From positions 11,955 through 75,954 of the forward strand of contig CAZARD010000007.1 of NCBI GenBank assembly GCA_964487505.1: DNA of 64,000 nt. Reading direction: 5' to 3'. The stretch's first letter is position 1; every line of letters starts with the position of its first letter. The position numbers were made by a program, and so were the translations under genes. The stretch is from JAFDVJ01 sp964487505 (GTDB taxonomy: Bacteria > Acidobacteriota > Blastocatellia > Pyrinomonadales > Pyrinomonadaceae). Below, piece after piece: positions 53,830-63,015 of the stretch. The notes below the pieces were generated by a model. That model worked only from the letters and a program-made list of their open reading frames with translations, ran no database searches and was not told where the DNA came from.

Positions 53830-55398
53830 ATGCTCTTTCATACTCAGTCGGCGGCGGTCTACGGGATCGACGCCTTGGTTGTTGACATCGAGGTCAATAT
53901 TTCAGCGCCGCAAGGCGAAAATGACAAAACTCCTCCGGTTCTGATCGTCGGCCTTCCCGACACCGCCATCCGCGAGTCTCGAGAGAGGATAAAAGCGGCG
54001 ATCGTGAACAGTTCGTTGTTTTTTCCGTTCAACAAGATGACGGTCAATCTCGCTCCGGCCGACGTCCGAAAAGTAGGCGCGAGCTTCGATCTGCCGATCG
54101 CGCTGGCAATCCTCGGCGCGAACGGCGATCTTGGCAAGAGCGGTGCGCTCGCCGACACCCTGAGCGTCGGCGAACTTTCACTCGACGGAAGGATCAGACC
54201 GATCCGCGGCGCGCTCTCGATCGCCCTTCGTTGCCGCGAGAACGGACTTTCGAATCTCATCATTCCCGAAGAGAACGCCACCGAGGCCGCGGTCGTCAGC
54301 GGCGTCAACGTCTTTCCGGCGCGGAACCTGCGCGACGCGGTCGAGATCGCGCGCGGGATCGACTCGAAAAAGGGTGTGCCGGTCCCGCCGTGCGAGCCGG
54401 ACATCCGGGCACTGGTGAATGCCGGTTCACGCTATCGCGTCGATTTTTCGGAGGTTCGGGGACAGGCATCCGCGAAGCGCGCGCTCGAGGTCGCGAGCGC
54501 CGGCGGACATAATATCCTGATGATCGGATCGCCGGGATCGGGGAAAACGATGCTCGCGAAGCGATTGCCGACGATCCTGCCGCCGCTCGAGTTCGAGGAA
54601 GCGCTCGAGATAACGAAGATCCATTCGGTTGTCGGACTGACGGGCACTTCCGGTCTCATTACTGACCGCCCCTTCAAGAATCCGCACCATACGGTGTCGC
54701 AAGCCGGTCTTATCGGCGGCGGATCGATCCCGCGGCCGGGCGAAGTGAGCCTCGCCCATCTCGGCGTCCTTTTTCTCGATGAACTGCCGGAGTTCGAGCG
54801 GACCGTGCTCGAGGTCCTGCGGCAGCCGATGGAGGACAAACAGGTCACTATCTCGCGGGCAACCAGCAGCCTGACGTTTCCGTCGAACTTTATGCTCGTC
54901 GCTTCGATGAATCCGTGTCCTTGCGGGTATTTTGGTTCGAGCCGCGAATGCAAATGCTCACCGATCTATATTCAGCGATACGTCGGCCGGATCTCGGGGC
55001 CGCTGATGGACCGTATTGACATTCATATCGACGTGCCGGCGGTGAATTTCAAGGAGTTGCGCGGGAAGGGCGTGCCGCCCGGGGAGCCGTCCGTCGCGAT
55101 CCGCGAACGCGTAATCGCGGCACGGCGCATCCAACTCGACCGATTTGCCGGCGAGGCGATCTTCTCGAACTCCGCGATGAGCTCCGCGCAGATCCGAAAA
55201 CACTGCGCGCTCGACAACGAATGCGAGGCCCTGCTCGAACGCGCGATGCTTAAACAAGGTCTTTCGGCCCGCGCCCACGACCGGATCCTGAAGGTTGCGC
55301 GGACCATTGCCGATCTCGAGAAGAGTTCCGCTATCTTGCCCGACCATATCTCGGAAGCGATCAACTATCGTTCGCTCGACCGGAACTACTGGACGTGA
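53830..55398 (+). CDS. comM: ComM/YifB-family AAA+ ATPase
   Basis: 522 residues. The N-terminal Lon-like ChlI domain (ALVVDIEVNISAPQGENDKTPP, VGLPDTAIRESRERIKAAI, RKVGASFDLPIALAIL) is followed by the Mg-chelatase-type AAA+ core: Walker A GSPGSGKTMLAKRLP, Walker B VLFLDELPEF, NPCPCGYFG, and the C-terminal SARAHDRILKVARTIADL. ComM is a helicase that promotes branch migration during natural transformation in other bacteria; YifB paralogues are less clear. Start ATG 53830 matches the conserved beginning MLFHTQSAAVYGIDA. Confidence 0.94.
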   Translation: MLFHTQSAAVYGIDALVVDIEVNISAPQGENDKTPPVLIVGLPDTAIRESRERIKAAIVNSSLFFPFNKMTVNLAPADVRKVGASFDLPIALAILGANGDLGKSGALADTLSVGELSLDGRIRPIRGALSIALRCRENGLSNLIIPEENATEAAVVSGVNVFPARNLRDAVEIARGIDSKKGVPVPPCEPDIRALVNAGSRYRVDFSEVRGQASAKRALEVASAGGHNILMIGSPGSGKTMLAKRLPTILPPLEFEEALEITKIHSVVGLTGTSGLITDRPFKNPHHTVSQAGLIGGGSIPRPGEVSLAHLGVLFLDELPEFERTVLEVLRQPMEDKQVTISRATSSLTFPSNFMLVASMNPCPCGYFGSSRECKCSPIYIQRYVGRISGPLMDRIDIHIDVPAVNFKELRGKGVPPGEPSVAIRERVIAARRIQLDRFAGEAIFSNSAMSSAQIRKHCALDNECEALLERAMLKQGLSARAHDRILKVARTIADLEKSSAILPDHISEAINYRSLDRNYWT

Positions 55399-55818
55399 GG
55401 GATTTGGGATTTCGGATTTGGGATTTCCGGTATTTCTAAATGAAGTCGGCCGCGAAAAGCGCCGGTCCGCAATAAATGAAAGCGCATTGGAATCGTTTGG
55501 GACAGGTCGAAACGCTTACGAGTTGCCGAAATGCAAAAACTCCGCCGGCGTTGTCGCTGCCCTATCGGTTCCCGACCTTTGCGCGTCAGTCAATCCGCTT
55601 TGCGTCCTTTGCGCCCTTTGCGCGAAAACATCCCGCAAAGAGTCAAGCAGTATTCTCGCGCAAAGGCCGCAAAGAGCGCAAAGTCAGCGTTGACCGGCAA
55701 AGCGGTGATTTATCGTTAATCCCGGGCATTTGAGGCAAGCCGAACAACGAATCCAAACTGAACGAACGCGAAGGCGTTCAGGGCCGTAGACTTCCAAAAT
55801 CCAAAATCCAAAATGGCA
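55399..55818. other. Intergenic region with word repeats
   Basis: No gene supported although short frames exist. It starts with GGGATTTGGGATTTCGG words, ends with CCAAAATCCAAAATCC words, and in between (about 55600-55690) has TTTGCGC / GCGCAAAG words in both orientations. Confidence 0.6.
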
Positions 55819-57831
55819 TCAAAGTCTCGGCAGCGCGATGCTGAATTTCGATCCGCGATCGACTTCGGATTCGACGGCGACCGTGCCGCCGTGTTGTTCG
55901 ACGACCTCTTTTACGAGAGCGAGTCCGAGGCCGGTTGATTCATCTTCCTTGTCCTGGCCCTGACGCGCGACACGGTAGAACTTCTGCCAGATCTTCTCGT
56001 GCTCGCTGCGCTCGATTCCATAGCCGTGGTCCTCGACGACGACCCGGAGAAAATCGGCCTCGAGGATCGTCGAGATCATCACCTGAGACCGTTCCGGGCT
56101 GTAACGGATAGCGTTGTCGATCAGGTTAGCGATCGCGCGGCGGATCAAACCCTTGTCCGCGGCGATCGGAGGTACGGTCGGCGAGTTGCGTTCGACAAGG
56201 CGGATCCGCTTGCGTTTCGCCGATTCCTGGAATTCGTCGAGGACCTCGGATACGACCGAATCGAGCTTGACGGCGGATTTGACCACGTCTTGCTTGTCCG
56301 ACTGCTCAAGATTCGAGACCGAAAGGAAGGTCGAAAGCATCTTCGCGAGCCGTTGTGATTCGCTCGCGATGATCTCGAGAAACTCCCGGTTCTCCGCCGA
56401 GATCGTTTCGTCCATCAAAAGCAGTTCGGCAAAGCCCTTGATGCTCGTGATCGGCGTTCGCAGTTCGTGAGACATCAGGCTCGCCATATCGGACCTGAGT
56501 TTTTCGTTCTCTTTGACGGCAGTAATGTCGGTCAGCGTGATCAGAAAACAGGCCGGCTTGAGCGCGACGTTGGTATCGTGGATCGAGACGTTGTCGGTCG
56601 GGACCTTGACGAGCGATATTTGGAGGTCAAGGATCCGGCCCTTGCTTTGAAACTCGAGCTCGTTGCGATAGACCTCGCCTGTCTGAAGAACGCGCCGCAA
56701 CGCGAGATGCGGTTCGCTGAAGGTATCGGTCCGAAAGTTGGAAAGTAAGCGGAAAACGTCGAGTTCCGAGATCTCCTTTGATCTGAGATCGACGAGGTGG
56801 CGCATCTGCCGGTTGACGTATGCCAGCGTCCCGTCGAGATAAGCGATCGCGTGGGCTTCCTTGAGATACGAACTCGCCACGGCGCTGAAAGATTGCTCCT
56901 TGATCACGCTCTTGATCAGTCCCGTCGTTCCGACACGGTTCTCTGCCGACCGCGTCGACAGGAAGTTCCACCAGAAAGTGTTCGGCAGATCCTTGCGCTG
57001 GAGCTCTTCCCGCTTGAAGTTGCGCGCAAGCTGTTCCGAAAACGCCTCCAGCAGCTGCTGGTCGCCGCGTTCGAAGTTCCGATGGACCTTGACGAATAGC
57101 ATTCCGACGGCGGTTTCCTCGTAGACGAGCGGGACGGCGATCCTCACCGAGCGGGTCTCCGCGTTATCGGTGTGAATGATCGTAGCGCGTTCACGGAACG
57201 CGCGCTCGCAGAACGCGACCGTCTCCCGCCATTCGGCCTGTCTCAGCTGCATCGGAGCTGCCTGGCGCCCGGATCGGGAACGCCCGATGGGGCGAAAGTT
57301 GTTATGGTGGTCGACGCGGAAGACTATGGCTTCCGACAAGGGCAGAACGGTTTCGAGCAATTTCAGCCCGGCCTCGATCCGATTGTCGGCGGACCTGACC
57401 TCCAGCAGATTCCCTGTGATCGCGAGGTTGACGAGGTTCTCCGTCAGTTCCTGGTCGATGACCCAGAGCTTCTTGAAATGAACGAGGCTCACGACCAAGA
57501 GCGTGATCAGGGTTACGCGAAGAAAATAGAGGTTCGTCGCAAAATAGTATGCAGCGATCAGACTCGCGAGCAGCCAAGCGACGAGAAATCCGATCACGAA
57601 CGGCGCGATCCGTTTGATCGCGATACGGTTGGCAATCAGACCAAGGGCAATCCCGTACGCCAGGAAAACGGGATACAACCACCAATTGATCTCGATCTTC
57701 CCGATCGATATGAACGATCGAAGATACAGGGCATAATGAAGCGAAAGCTCCCAAACGACAACGCAGGCCGCGGTAAGGGCAAGCGGCAGAATGACGGTCG
57801 ACGCGATCGATCTGATTTTTTCCCGGAGCAT
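55819..57831 (-). CDS. Membrane sensor histidine kinase
   Basis: 670 residues. About five membrane helices at the N-terminus (to about 135), a GAF domain (about 150-290), a PAS-like domain (about 320-445), then HisKA with the phospho-acceptor His in LMSHELRTPITSIKGF and HATPase with N-box NLIDNAIRYSPE, G1 DHGYGI and G2 STGLGLALVKEVVEQHGG. All kinase boxes are intact. No response regulator is adjacent, so it is an orphan here. ATG 57831 is used; TTG 57843 would add four residues. Divergent from the small membrane protein gene. Confidence 0.94.
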   Translation of the reverse strand: MLREKIRSIASTVILPLALTAACVVVWELSLHYALYLRSFISIGKIEINWWLYPVFLAYGIALGLIANRIAIKRIAPFVIGFLVAWLLASLIAAYYFATNLYFLRVTLITLLVVSLVHFKKLWVIDQELTENLVNLAITGNLLEVRSADNRIEAGLKLLETVLPLSEAIVFRVDHHNNFRPIGRSRSGRQAAPMQLRQAEWRETVAFCERAFRERATIIHTDNAETRSVRIAVPLVYEETAVGMLFVKVHRNFERGDQQLLEAFSEQLARNFKREELQRKDLPNTFWWNFLSTRSAENRVGTTGLIKSVIKEQSFSAVASSYLKEAHAIAYLDGTLAYVNRQMRHLVDLRSKEISELDVFRLLSNFRTDTFSEPHLALRRVLQTGEVYRNELEFQSKGRILDLQISLVKVPTDNVSIHDTNVALKPACFLITLTDITAVKENEKLRSDMASLMSHELRTPITSIKGFAELLLMDETISAENREFLEIIASESQRLAKMLSTFLSVSNLEQSDKQDVVKSAVKLDSVVSEVLDEFQESAKRKRIRLVERNSPTVPPIAADKGLIRRAIANLIDNAIRYSPERSQVMISTILEADFLRVVVEDHGYGIERSEHEKIWQKFYRVARQGQDKEDESTGLGLALVKEVVEQHGGTVAVESEVDRGSKFSIALPRL

Positions 57832-58004
57832 TGTCGTGGTCAAACGAGAGGAAGAGTGTCGTAAAACAGTGTTTTACCAACTTGATTATGCCCGAAGAAC
57901 ACGAGTGATTTCAAGACTTTTATCGCCCCGTCGCCGTTCCGGCCGGGCCGTCGTTAGGTTGCCCTTTCGACTGAAAGACCGCATAATGTTTGCTTGCACG
58001 TGCG

Positions 58005-58550
58005 ATGAGATTTCTCTCGAACATACGAGTTCTTCTGCTGCTGATTTGGCTCGGCGCAGCGGTGTTTTTCAGTTTCGCGGCAGCGCCCGGCGCGTTTGCG
58101 GTTCTCCGCGCAGCTGAGATCCCGAATTATCAGCAGCTGGCCGGATCGCTGGTCCAGAGAAATCTGATGATCGTCAACTTGAGCGGCTTGGCCATCGGCC
58201 TGATACTGGTCTTGACGTCATTCGCGAACCCGGTCGGCGCGAAAAAGTTCCTGGTTTGGATCGAACGGATACTGCTCGGGATCGTGACCGCCGCGTGCGG
58301 CGCAGGGCATTTTGTGATCGGCCTTTGGATGACGTTTCTCCGGACGGAGATCGGTCGACCGATGGACGAACTCGCCGCGGATGATCCCTTGAAGCTGCGG
58401 TTCGATGCGCTTCACGAATACTCGGTTTGGATCCTGATGACGGCGATGATCGCGGCCCTGCTGGCTTTTCTGCTGATCTCTGTCAAGAATTTTTCAGCAA
58501 CGGCGAAAGCCGCCGACCCTTTGGATTTTCAGAAGAACTTCAAGATTTGA
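58005..58550 (+). CDS. Small membrane protein, DUF4149/TMEM205-like
   Basis: 181 residues with four predicted helices: LLLLIWLGAAVFFSFAAAPGAF, IVNLSGLAIGLILVLTSF, ILLGIVTAACGAGHFVIG and VWILMTAMIAALLAFLLIS. The spacing of a first-helix F-F, the mid loop with R-P-M-D-E-L, and the short cytoplasmic C-terminus fit the DUF4149 family. Function unknown. It begins at ATG 58005 and is followed four bases later by the GrdB-like gene, suggesting co-transcription. Confidence 0.75.
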   Translation: MRFLSNIRVLLLLIWLGAAVFFSFAAAPGAFAVLRAAEIPNYQQLAGSLVQRNLMIVNLSGLAIGLILVLTSFANPVGAKKFLVWIERILLGIVTAACGAGHFVIGLWMTFLRTEIGRPMDELAADDPLKLRFDALHEYSVWILMTAMIAALLAFLLISVKNFSATAKAADPLDFQKNFKI

Positions 58551-58554
58551 CACT

Positions 58555-59346
58555 ATGAGCGCAATTGAAAAGATCGATGAATTTTCGAACCGCTTCCGCA
58601 ACTGGAACGGGAATGAGAACCTTTCAGGATATCCGTTCGTTCAGAACATCCGGGCGCCCTTCGGCCCGATCCGTCGCGCGTTGCCGTTGACGAACCTCGC
58701 GCTGATCTCATCGGCCGGTGCGTACATCGACGGGACCGATCCGTTCGATCTCGATTCGAAGGACGGCGATCTGAATTTCCGCGAGATACCGGTTGAGGTC
58801 GAGGCCGGAGATCTCCTTTACTCTGCCAAAGGCTACGATCCGGCGGCAGTCAAGCAGGACCGCAACGCGCTGGTGCCGATCGATCGGCTCCTCGAATACG
58901 AAGCGAACGCGGTGATCGGAAGCTTGAACGGGGTCTGGTGGAGCCTGTCGCCGTGGATTCCAAACGCGGCAAAGGTCGCGACCGAACTCGGACCGCGAAT
59001 TGCCGAACGCCTCTCGGCTTATGAAGTTCAGGCGGCGATCCTGATCCCCGCGTCGAGACTCTGTCATCAGACGCTCGGGATCGTGGCCCGCGTGATCGAG
59101 GAGAAGGGAATTCCGACGATGCTCGTTTCGGTCGACCGCAAGATCACCGATATGGTCCGCCCTCCTCGCACCGCGTATTACGACGGCGAGATGGGTGCGA
59201 CGGCCGGCAAGCCCGATTGGCGCGAGTATCAACTTCGAGTTCTTGATGAAGCGATTCGCTGGATCGAGACTTTCGACCAGCCGGGTGCCCGGAAACTGGC
59301 GGTGGATCTCGAAACCAAGACCGAAGCCGCCCGCGGCGAAAGATAG
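58555..59346 (+). CDS. GrdB-like protein (glycine/sarcosine/betaine reductase B family)
   Basis: 263 residues. The patterns YDPAAVKQDRNALVPIDRLLEYEANAVIGSL and ILIPASRLCHQTLGIVARVIEEKGIPTM match the family that includes the selenoprotein-B subunit of glycine and related reductases. Unlike true GrdB it has no in-frame UGA (Sec) in the region, and there is no grdA/grdC near it, so the glycine reductase activity is unlikely. Stand-alone members of this family occur widely in aerobes with unknown roles. Sits after a small membrane protein gene. Confidence 0.75.
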   Translation: MSAIEKIDEFSNRFRNWNGNENLSGYPFVQNIRAPFGPIRRALPLTNLALISSAGAYIDGTDPFDLDSKDGDLNFREIPVEVEAGDLLYSAKGYDPAAVKQDRNALVPIDRLLEYEANAVIGSLNGVWWSLSPWIPNAAKVATELGPRIAERLSAYEVQAAILIPASRLCHQTLGIVARVIEEKGIPTMLVSVDRKITDMVRPPRTAYYDGEMGATAGKPDWREYQLRVLDEAIRWIETFDQPGARKLAVDLETKTEAARGER

Positions 59347-59433
59347 GAATCGATATCCGGATTCGGATTCAAGATCCAGATTCAAGATCCAGATTCAAGA
59401 TTCAAGATTGGATTCAAGATCGAATTCAAAATC

Positions 59434-59533
59434 NNNNNNNNNNNNNNNNNNNNNNNNNNNNNNNNNNNNNNNNNNNNNNNNNNNNNNNNNNNNNNNNNNN
59501 NNNNNNNNNNNNNNNNNNNNNNNNNNNNNNNNN
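59434..59533. other. Assembly gap (100 N) flanked by a 55-bp duplication
   Basis: Bases 59379-59433 and 59534-59588 are identical over 55 bases inside the ATTCAAG tract. As with the first gap, this is most simply an unmerged k-mer overlap, though in a repeat tract a short collapsed piece is also possible. Confidence 0.93.
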
Positions 59534-59663
59534 GATTCAAGATCCAGATTCAAGATTCAAGATTGGATTCAAGATCGAATTCAAAATCCGAGCTCCAAAA
59601 TCCCAAATCCAAAATCGAAAATCAACAGATCGTGACTTGAATGCGGAGTGTGGATTTCGAGTC

Positions 59664-59920
59664 AGCCCTCGTAGAGGGCGTGAGCGTGTGGCGCGCAGCG
59701 CCAGCTGCGGGGAGAAGCGCGGGATTGCCGGGTTGAGCCCTCGTAGAGGGCGACAGGGGCCGGTCCTGATCATCGCAAACGTGGTTCGGCCTGACCCGAC
59801 TCCGAGGTTCGTATTCTGCCGCCCTCTACAAGGGCTCGCTGCACCTTCGCTGCCCGGCATTTTCCCGCAGCTGGCGCTGTAGGCGGCGAAGCAGGGCGGT
59901 CACGCCTTCTACGAGGGCTG
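59664..59920. repeat. Inverted CCCTCGTAGAGGG element (MITE/BIME-like)
   Basis: A left arm of about 90 bases (59664-59752) contains two CCCTCGTAGAGGG palindromes (59666-59678, 59738-59750) around CAGCGCCAGCTGCGGG and TTGCCGGG. The right arm (59820-59920) carries the same order in reverse, with variants CCCTCTACAAGGG and CCTTCTACGAGGG. A non-repeat core of about 65 bases lies between. Another single copy is at bases 67-83. Confidence 0.75.
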
Positions 59921-60022
59921 ATACGAAATCTACATCTCGGACTGAAGTCGAAAATTTGAAAACGGTATTCCAAATTCCACAAATCCAAAATCGAAAATCC
60001 CAAACCCCAAATCCCAACTCCC

Positions 60023-60598
60023 TCATCCCATCTGCCATTGCTTGACCGACTCGAGAGGGTAGATCAGCATCACGATGTTCAGAAGCAGTCCGTCGCGTAT
60101 CCAAAGCAGAAGAATAAGTTCGACCGCGAAGAAGAAAAGCAGCGAACGTAACGGTCCGAGCGTGAATGCGATCGCGAAACCGACCGCGCAGGCGACGACG
60201 TCGCCCGCTGAATTCAATATCGAGTCGCCGAAATAGTCTAACGATGCCGTGTTCTCGCGGTACTTGTCGATCACGAAACTGCTGTTCTCGAGCACTTCCC
60301 ACGCGCATTCGAGACAAACCGCAAGCGCCGCTTGCCAGGCGCCGCCGAGGCGCTTGAAGACCAAAGTGATCAGCCAGAAGAACAAAACGCCGTGAAGGAC
60401 GTGCGTGAACGAATACGGATCGAAGAGATGCTGCGACGTGTGGCTGCTGTTCCACGCGTCGTTGATGTATGGCGCGAAGTCACCCGACTTGCACCACCAA
60501 AGCCGCCCCTGGGCCGAAAGCGCAACGACCATGGCAGCCACCGAAAGGGCAGAGACGCAGATCGGAGCGAAGCGCTCGGCGCGGCTGATGAGATTCAT
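60023..60598 (-). CDS. DUF2585-family membrane protein
   Basis: 191 residues with about four membrane helices. Diagnostic segments are SSHTSQHLFDPYSFTHVLHGVLFF, ECAWEVLENSSFVIDKYRENTASLDYFGDSILNS and the following GDVVACAVGF, all typical of DUF2585 (UPF0314). The His, Asp and Glu residues in these motifs are placed at the membrane face. No function is known for the family. ATG 60598 starts at MNLISRAERF. Divergent from glpD. Confidence 0.88.
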   Translation of the reverse strand: MNLISRAERFAPICVSALSVAAMVVALSAQGRLWWCKSGDFAPYINDAWNSSHTSQHLFDPYSFTHVLHGVLFFWLITLVFKRLGGAWQAALAVCLECAWEVLENSSFVIDKYRENTASLDYFGDSILNSAGDVVACAVGFAIAFTLGPLRSLLFFFAVELILLLWIRDGLLLNIVMLIYPLESVKQWQMG

Positions 60599-60715
60599 AG
60601 TCAGGCAAGGATATTACAAGCAATTCTGGCGAATTGCGAAAGCGCGGCTAATGATTCAGGCGTTTCGCCGCGCCTTGTCTTCGTGTTAACTTATTGAAAC
60701 TGCTTGGATTGAACG

Positions 60716-62239
60716 ATGAATCGGGAGGCAATGCTCGCGCGCGCGGGCGAGATAGACAAGGTTTGGGATTTCTTGGTCGTCGGCGGCGGGGCGACGGGGC
60801 TCGGTTGCGCTCTCGATGCCGCCTCGCGCGGATTCTCCGTGCTATTGCTTGAACAGAACGATTTCGGAAAGGGCACCTCGAGCCGATCGACCAAACTCGT
60901 TCACGGCGGCGTGCGGTACCTGGCGCAGGGAAACCTCGCGCTCGTCAAAGAGGCGTTAAAGGAGCGCGGATTGCTGTTCAAGAACGCACCGCACATCATA
61001 TCACGGCAGGCGTTCGTCGTACCGGTTTACAGTTACTGGGACAAGTTCTTCTACGGCGCCGGGCTAAAGACCTACAATCTTCTTTCGGGCCGGTACGGTT
61101 TCGGGCGGTCACGGATACTCTCCAAGGCCGAGACGATCAAACGGTTGCCGACGATCAAGCGGGAAGGGCTAGACGGCGGGATTCTCTACTACGACGGACA
61201 ATTCGACGATACGCGACTCCTGATCGATCTCGCCGAGACGGCGGCATCTCACGGGTCCGTCCTCCTGAACCACGCGCGTGTTTACTCGCTTCATCGCGGC
61301 GGCGACGGGAAACTCGACGGCGCGGCGTACACCGACGAGATATCGGGTCAGATTTACCTTGCGCGTGCCCGGTCCGTGATCAATGCGACCGGGGCGTTCT
61401 GCGATTCGGTGCGCCGTATGTCCAATTGCGCGGCGCCTGATCTGATAGCTCCGAGCCAGGGCGTGCATCTCGTTTTCGATCAGCGGTTTCTTCCCGGCAA
61501 AAGCGCGCTGATGGTTCCCAAGACCAGCGACGGGCGCGTATTGTTCGCGATACCGTGGCAGGGCCGCGCGGTGTTCGGAACTACCGACACTGCGATCGAG
61601 AAGGCTGAACCCGAACCGCGCGCCCAGGACGACGAGATCGATTTCATAATCAAAACTGCGGCCGATTACCTCTCCGATCCGCCGACGCGCGCCGATATTC
61701 TGAGCGTTTTTACGGGTGTCCGGCCGTTAGTCAGGCAATCGAACGCGAAGAACACCGCTGCGCTGTCGCGCGACCACACTATCGAGATCGACCTGTCCGG
61801 TCTTGTGACGGTCACCGGCGGAAAATGGACGACTTACCGGCGGATGGCCGAGGATGCGGTCAATCAAGCTTCCGAACATTCGGGGCTCGAGCGCCGAAAA
61901 TGCGTCACGAGCGAACTGAAGATAGTCGACACATCGGTCGAAGCGGATCGCCTCGTCCGTCACGAGCCCGATCTCGGGCGAAAGCTTCACACGCGTCTGA
62001 AGTACCGTGATGCCGACGTTGTCGCCGCGGTGCGTTCCGAGATGGCCCAAACGCTCGAGGACGTGCTTGCGCGCCGAACGCGGGCGCTGTTCCTTGATTC
62101 GGCCGCGGCGATCGAGATGGCTCCGAGAGTCGCCGGGATAATGGCACGCGAGATTGGAAAGGACCGGTCTTGGATCGAGGACCAGTTACAACAGTTCAAC
62201 GCAATCGCGCCCTTTTTCAGGCCGCGTCTCGACGATTGA
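60716..62239 (+). CDS. glpD: Glycerol-3-phosphate dehydrogenase, aerobic
   Basis: 507 residues. FAD-binding FLVVGGGATGLGCALDAASRG, then DFGKGTSSRSTKLVHGGVRYL, which is the GlpD signature, VINATGAFCDSVRRM, and VTVTGGKWTTYRRMAEDAV. It oxidises glycerol-3-phosphate to dihydroxyacetone phosphate with FAD and passes electrons to quinone at the membrane. Full-length, no anomaly. The start follows ATTGAACG with weak ribosome site. No glpF/glpK nearby. The next gene starts 32 bases after the stop. Confidence 0.95.
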   Translation: MNREAMLARAGEIDKVWDFLVVGGGATGLGCALDAASRGFSVLLLEQNDFGKGTSSRSTKLVHGGVRYLAQGNLALVKEALKERGLLFKNAPHIISRQAFVVPVYSYWDKFFYGAGLKTYNLLSGRYGFGRSRILSKAETIKRLPTIKREGLDGGILYYDGQFDDTRLLIDLAETAASHGSVLLNHARVYSLHRGGDGKLDGAAYTDEISGQIYLARARSVINATGAFCDSVRRMSNCAAPDLIAPSQGVHLVFDQRFLPGKSALMVPKTSDGRVLFAIPWQGRAVFGTTDTAIEKAEPEPRAQDDEIDFIIKTAADYLSDPPTRADILSVFTGVRPLVRQSNAKNTAALSRDHTIEIDLSGLVTVTGGKWTTYRRMAEDAVNQASEHSGLERRKCVTSELKIVDTSVEADRLVRHEPDLGRKLHTRLKYRDADVVAAVRSEMAQTLEDVLARRTRALFLDSAAAIEMAPRVAGIMAREIGKDRSWIEDQLQQFNAIAPFFRPRLDD

Positions 62240-62271
62240 TTTTGACGGCGAGAAATAGAAGAATTACCAGA

Positions 62272-63009
62272 ATGCGGAATTACTTCAACGTGCCGATCGA
62301 GTTCGATAAGAGTAAGGTCGACGAAGTGATACAAACGACCATTGCGAACAACCGAAAGGGTTTCGTCTGCTCGGTCGAGGCAAATATCATCGCCACCGCG
62401 AACCGCGATCCGAACTTTATGAACGTCGTTCAGAACGCGCTCGTGAATATCTGCGACGGTTCGATGATCGCGGCGATCCTCGGCAAGATACACGGCAAGC
62501 CGTTGCGTCCGTATATCGGCGCGGATCTGTTCGCCGAATACGTCAAACTGAAGCGTTATCGGCAGTTTTTCATCGGAAACACGCGCGAGGTGCTCGACGG
62601 TTTGAGGGCGAACCTTGCGAAAATCGATCCGGCGATCGCTTCGATGCGGTTCGAGGAGTTGCCGTTCCGAAGGGTGGACGAGTTCGATTATCCCGCGATC
62701 GCCGGGATGATAAATGCCGAAAAAACCGATATCATTTGGGTTTCGCTCGGCGCTCCGAAACAGGAAGAGTTTATGTACCGGCTCGAGCCGTTTTTGGATC
62801 GGGGAGTGATGTTCGGGTTCGGCGCGATCTTCAATTTCAACGCCGGAGCCGGGCACGTCCGGCGCGCGCCGGAGTGGATGCGAAGACTGAAGCTTGAATG
62901 GCTTTACCGGGCGTTCGAGGAACCAAAAAAGAACGTTCCGCGATATTGGAGATTTTTGCGGCAGATGCCGAAGCTCGTCGCCGGCGAACGGCGCGCGGCG
63001 AGGACTTGA
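62272..63009 (+). CDS. WecG/TagA/CpsF-family glycosyltransferase
   Basis: 245 residues, standard length. Motifs: VCSVEANIIATANRDP, ICDGSMIAAILGKIHG, GADLFAEYVK, FFIGN, DIIWVSLGAPKQEEFM and GFGAIFNFNAGAGHVRRAPEWMRRLKLEWLYRA. The family transfers N-acetylmannosamine(uronic acid) or a similar sugar to lipid-linked carriers in envelope polysaccharide synthesis, at the inner face of the membrane. The nucleotide-sugar epimerase gene starts seven bases later, so the two probably belong to a polysaccharide locus that continues beyond the window. Confidence 0.93.
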   Translation: MRNYFNVPIEFDKSKVDEVIQTTIANNRKGFVCSVEANIIATANRDPNFMNVVQNALVNICDGSMIAAILGKIHGKPLRPYIGADLFAEYVKLKRYRQFFIGNTREVLDGLRANLAKIDPAIASMRFEELPFRRVDEFDYPAIAGMINAEKTDIIWVSLGAPKQEEFMYRLEPFLDRGVMFGFGAIFNFNAGAGHVRRAPEWMRRLKLEWLYRAFEEPKKNVPRYWRFLRQMPKLVAGERRAART

Positions 63010-63015
63010 GCGAAT

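Larger units (their letters stand above)
59347..60022. other. Repeat-rich intergenic region with an assembly gap
   Basis: No gene supported over 676 bases. From 59365 to 59633 there are GATTCAAGATCC / ATTCAAGATT tracts interrupted by the N gap, then CAAAATC words; 59664-59920 is the CCCTCGTAGAGGG inverted element; 59950-60015 again has CAAATCCAAAATC words. Confidence 0.65.

Noticed and set aside
55476..55733. Short frames between the ComM-type gene and the sensor kinase
   Set aside because: They are built of repeat words (TTTGCGC / GCGCAAAG), with several overlapping frames and no domain.
59347..59635. Extension of the GrdB-like gene region through the N gap as a coding frame
   Set aside because: The frame is made of ATTCAAG words and unknown bases.
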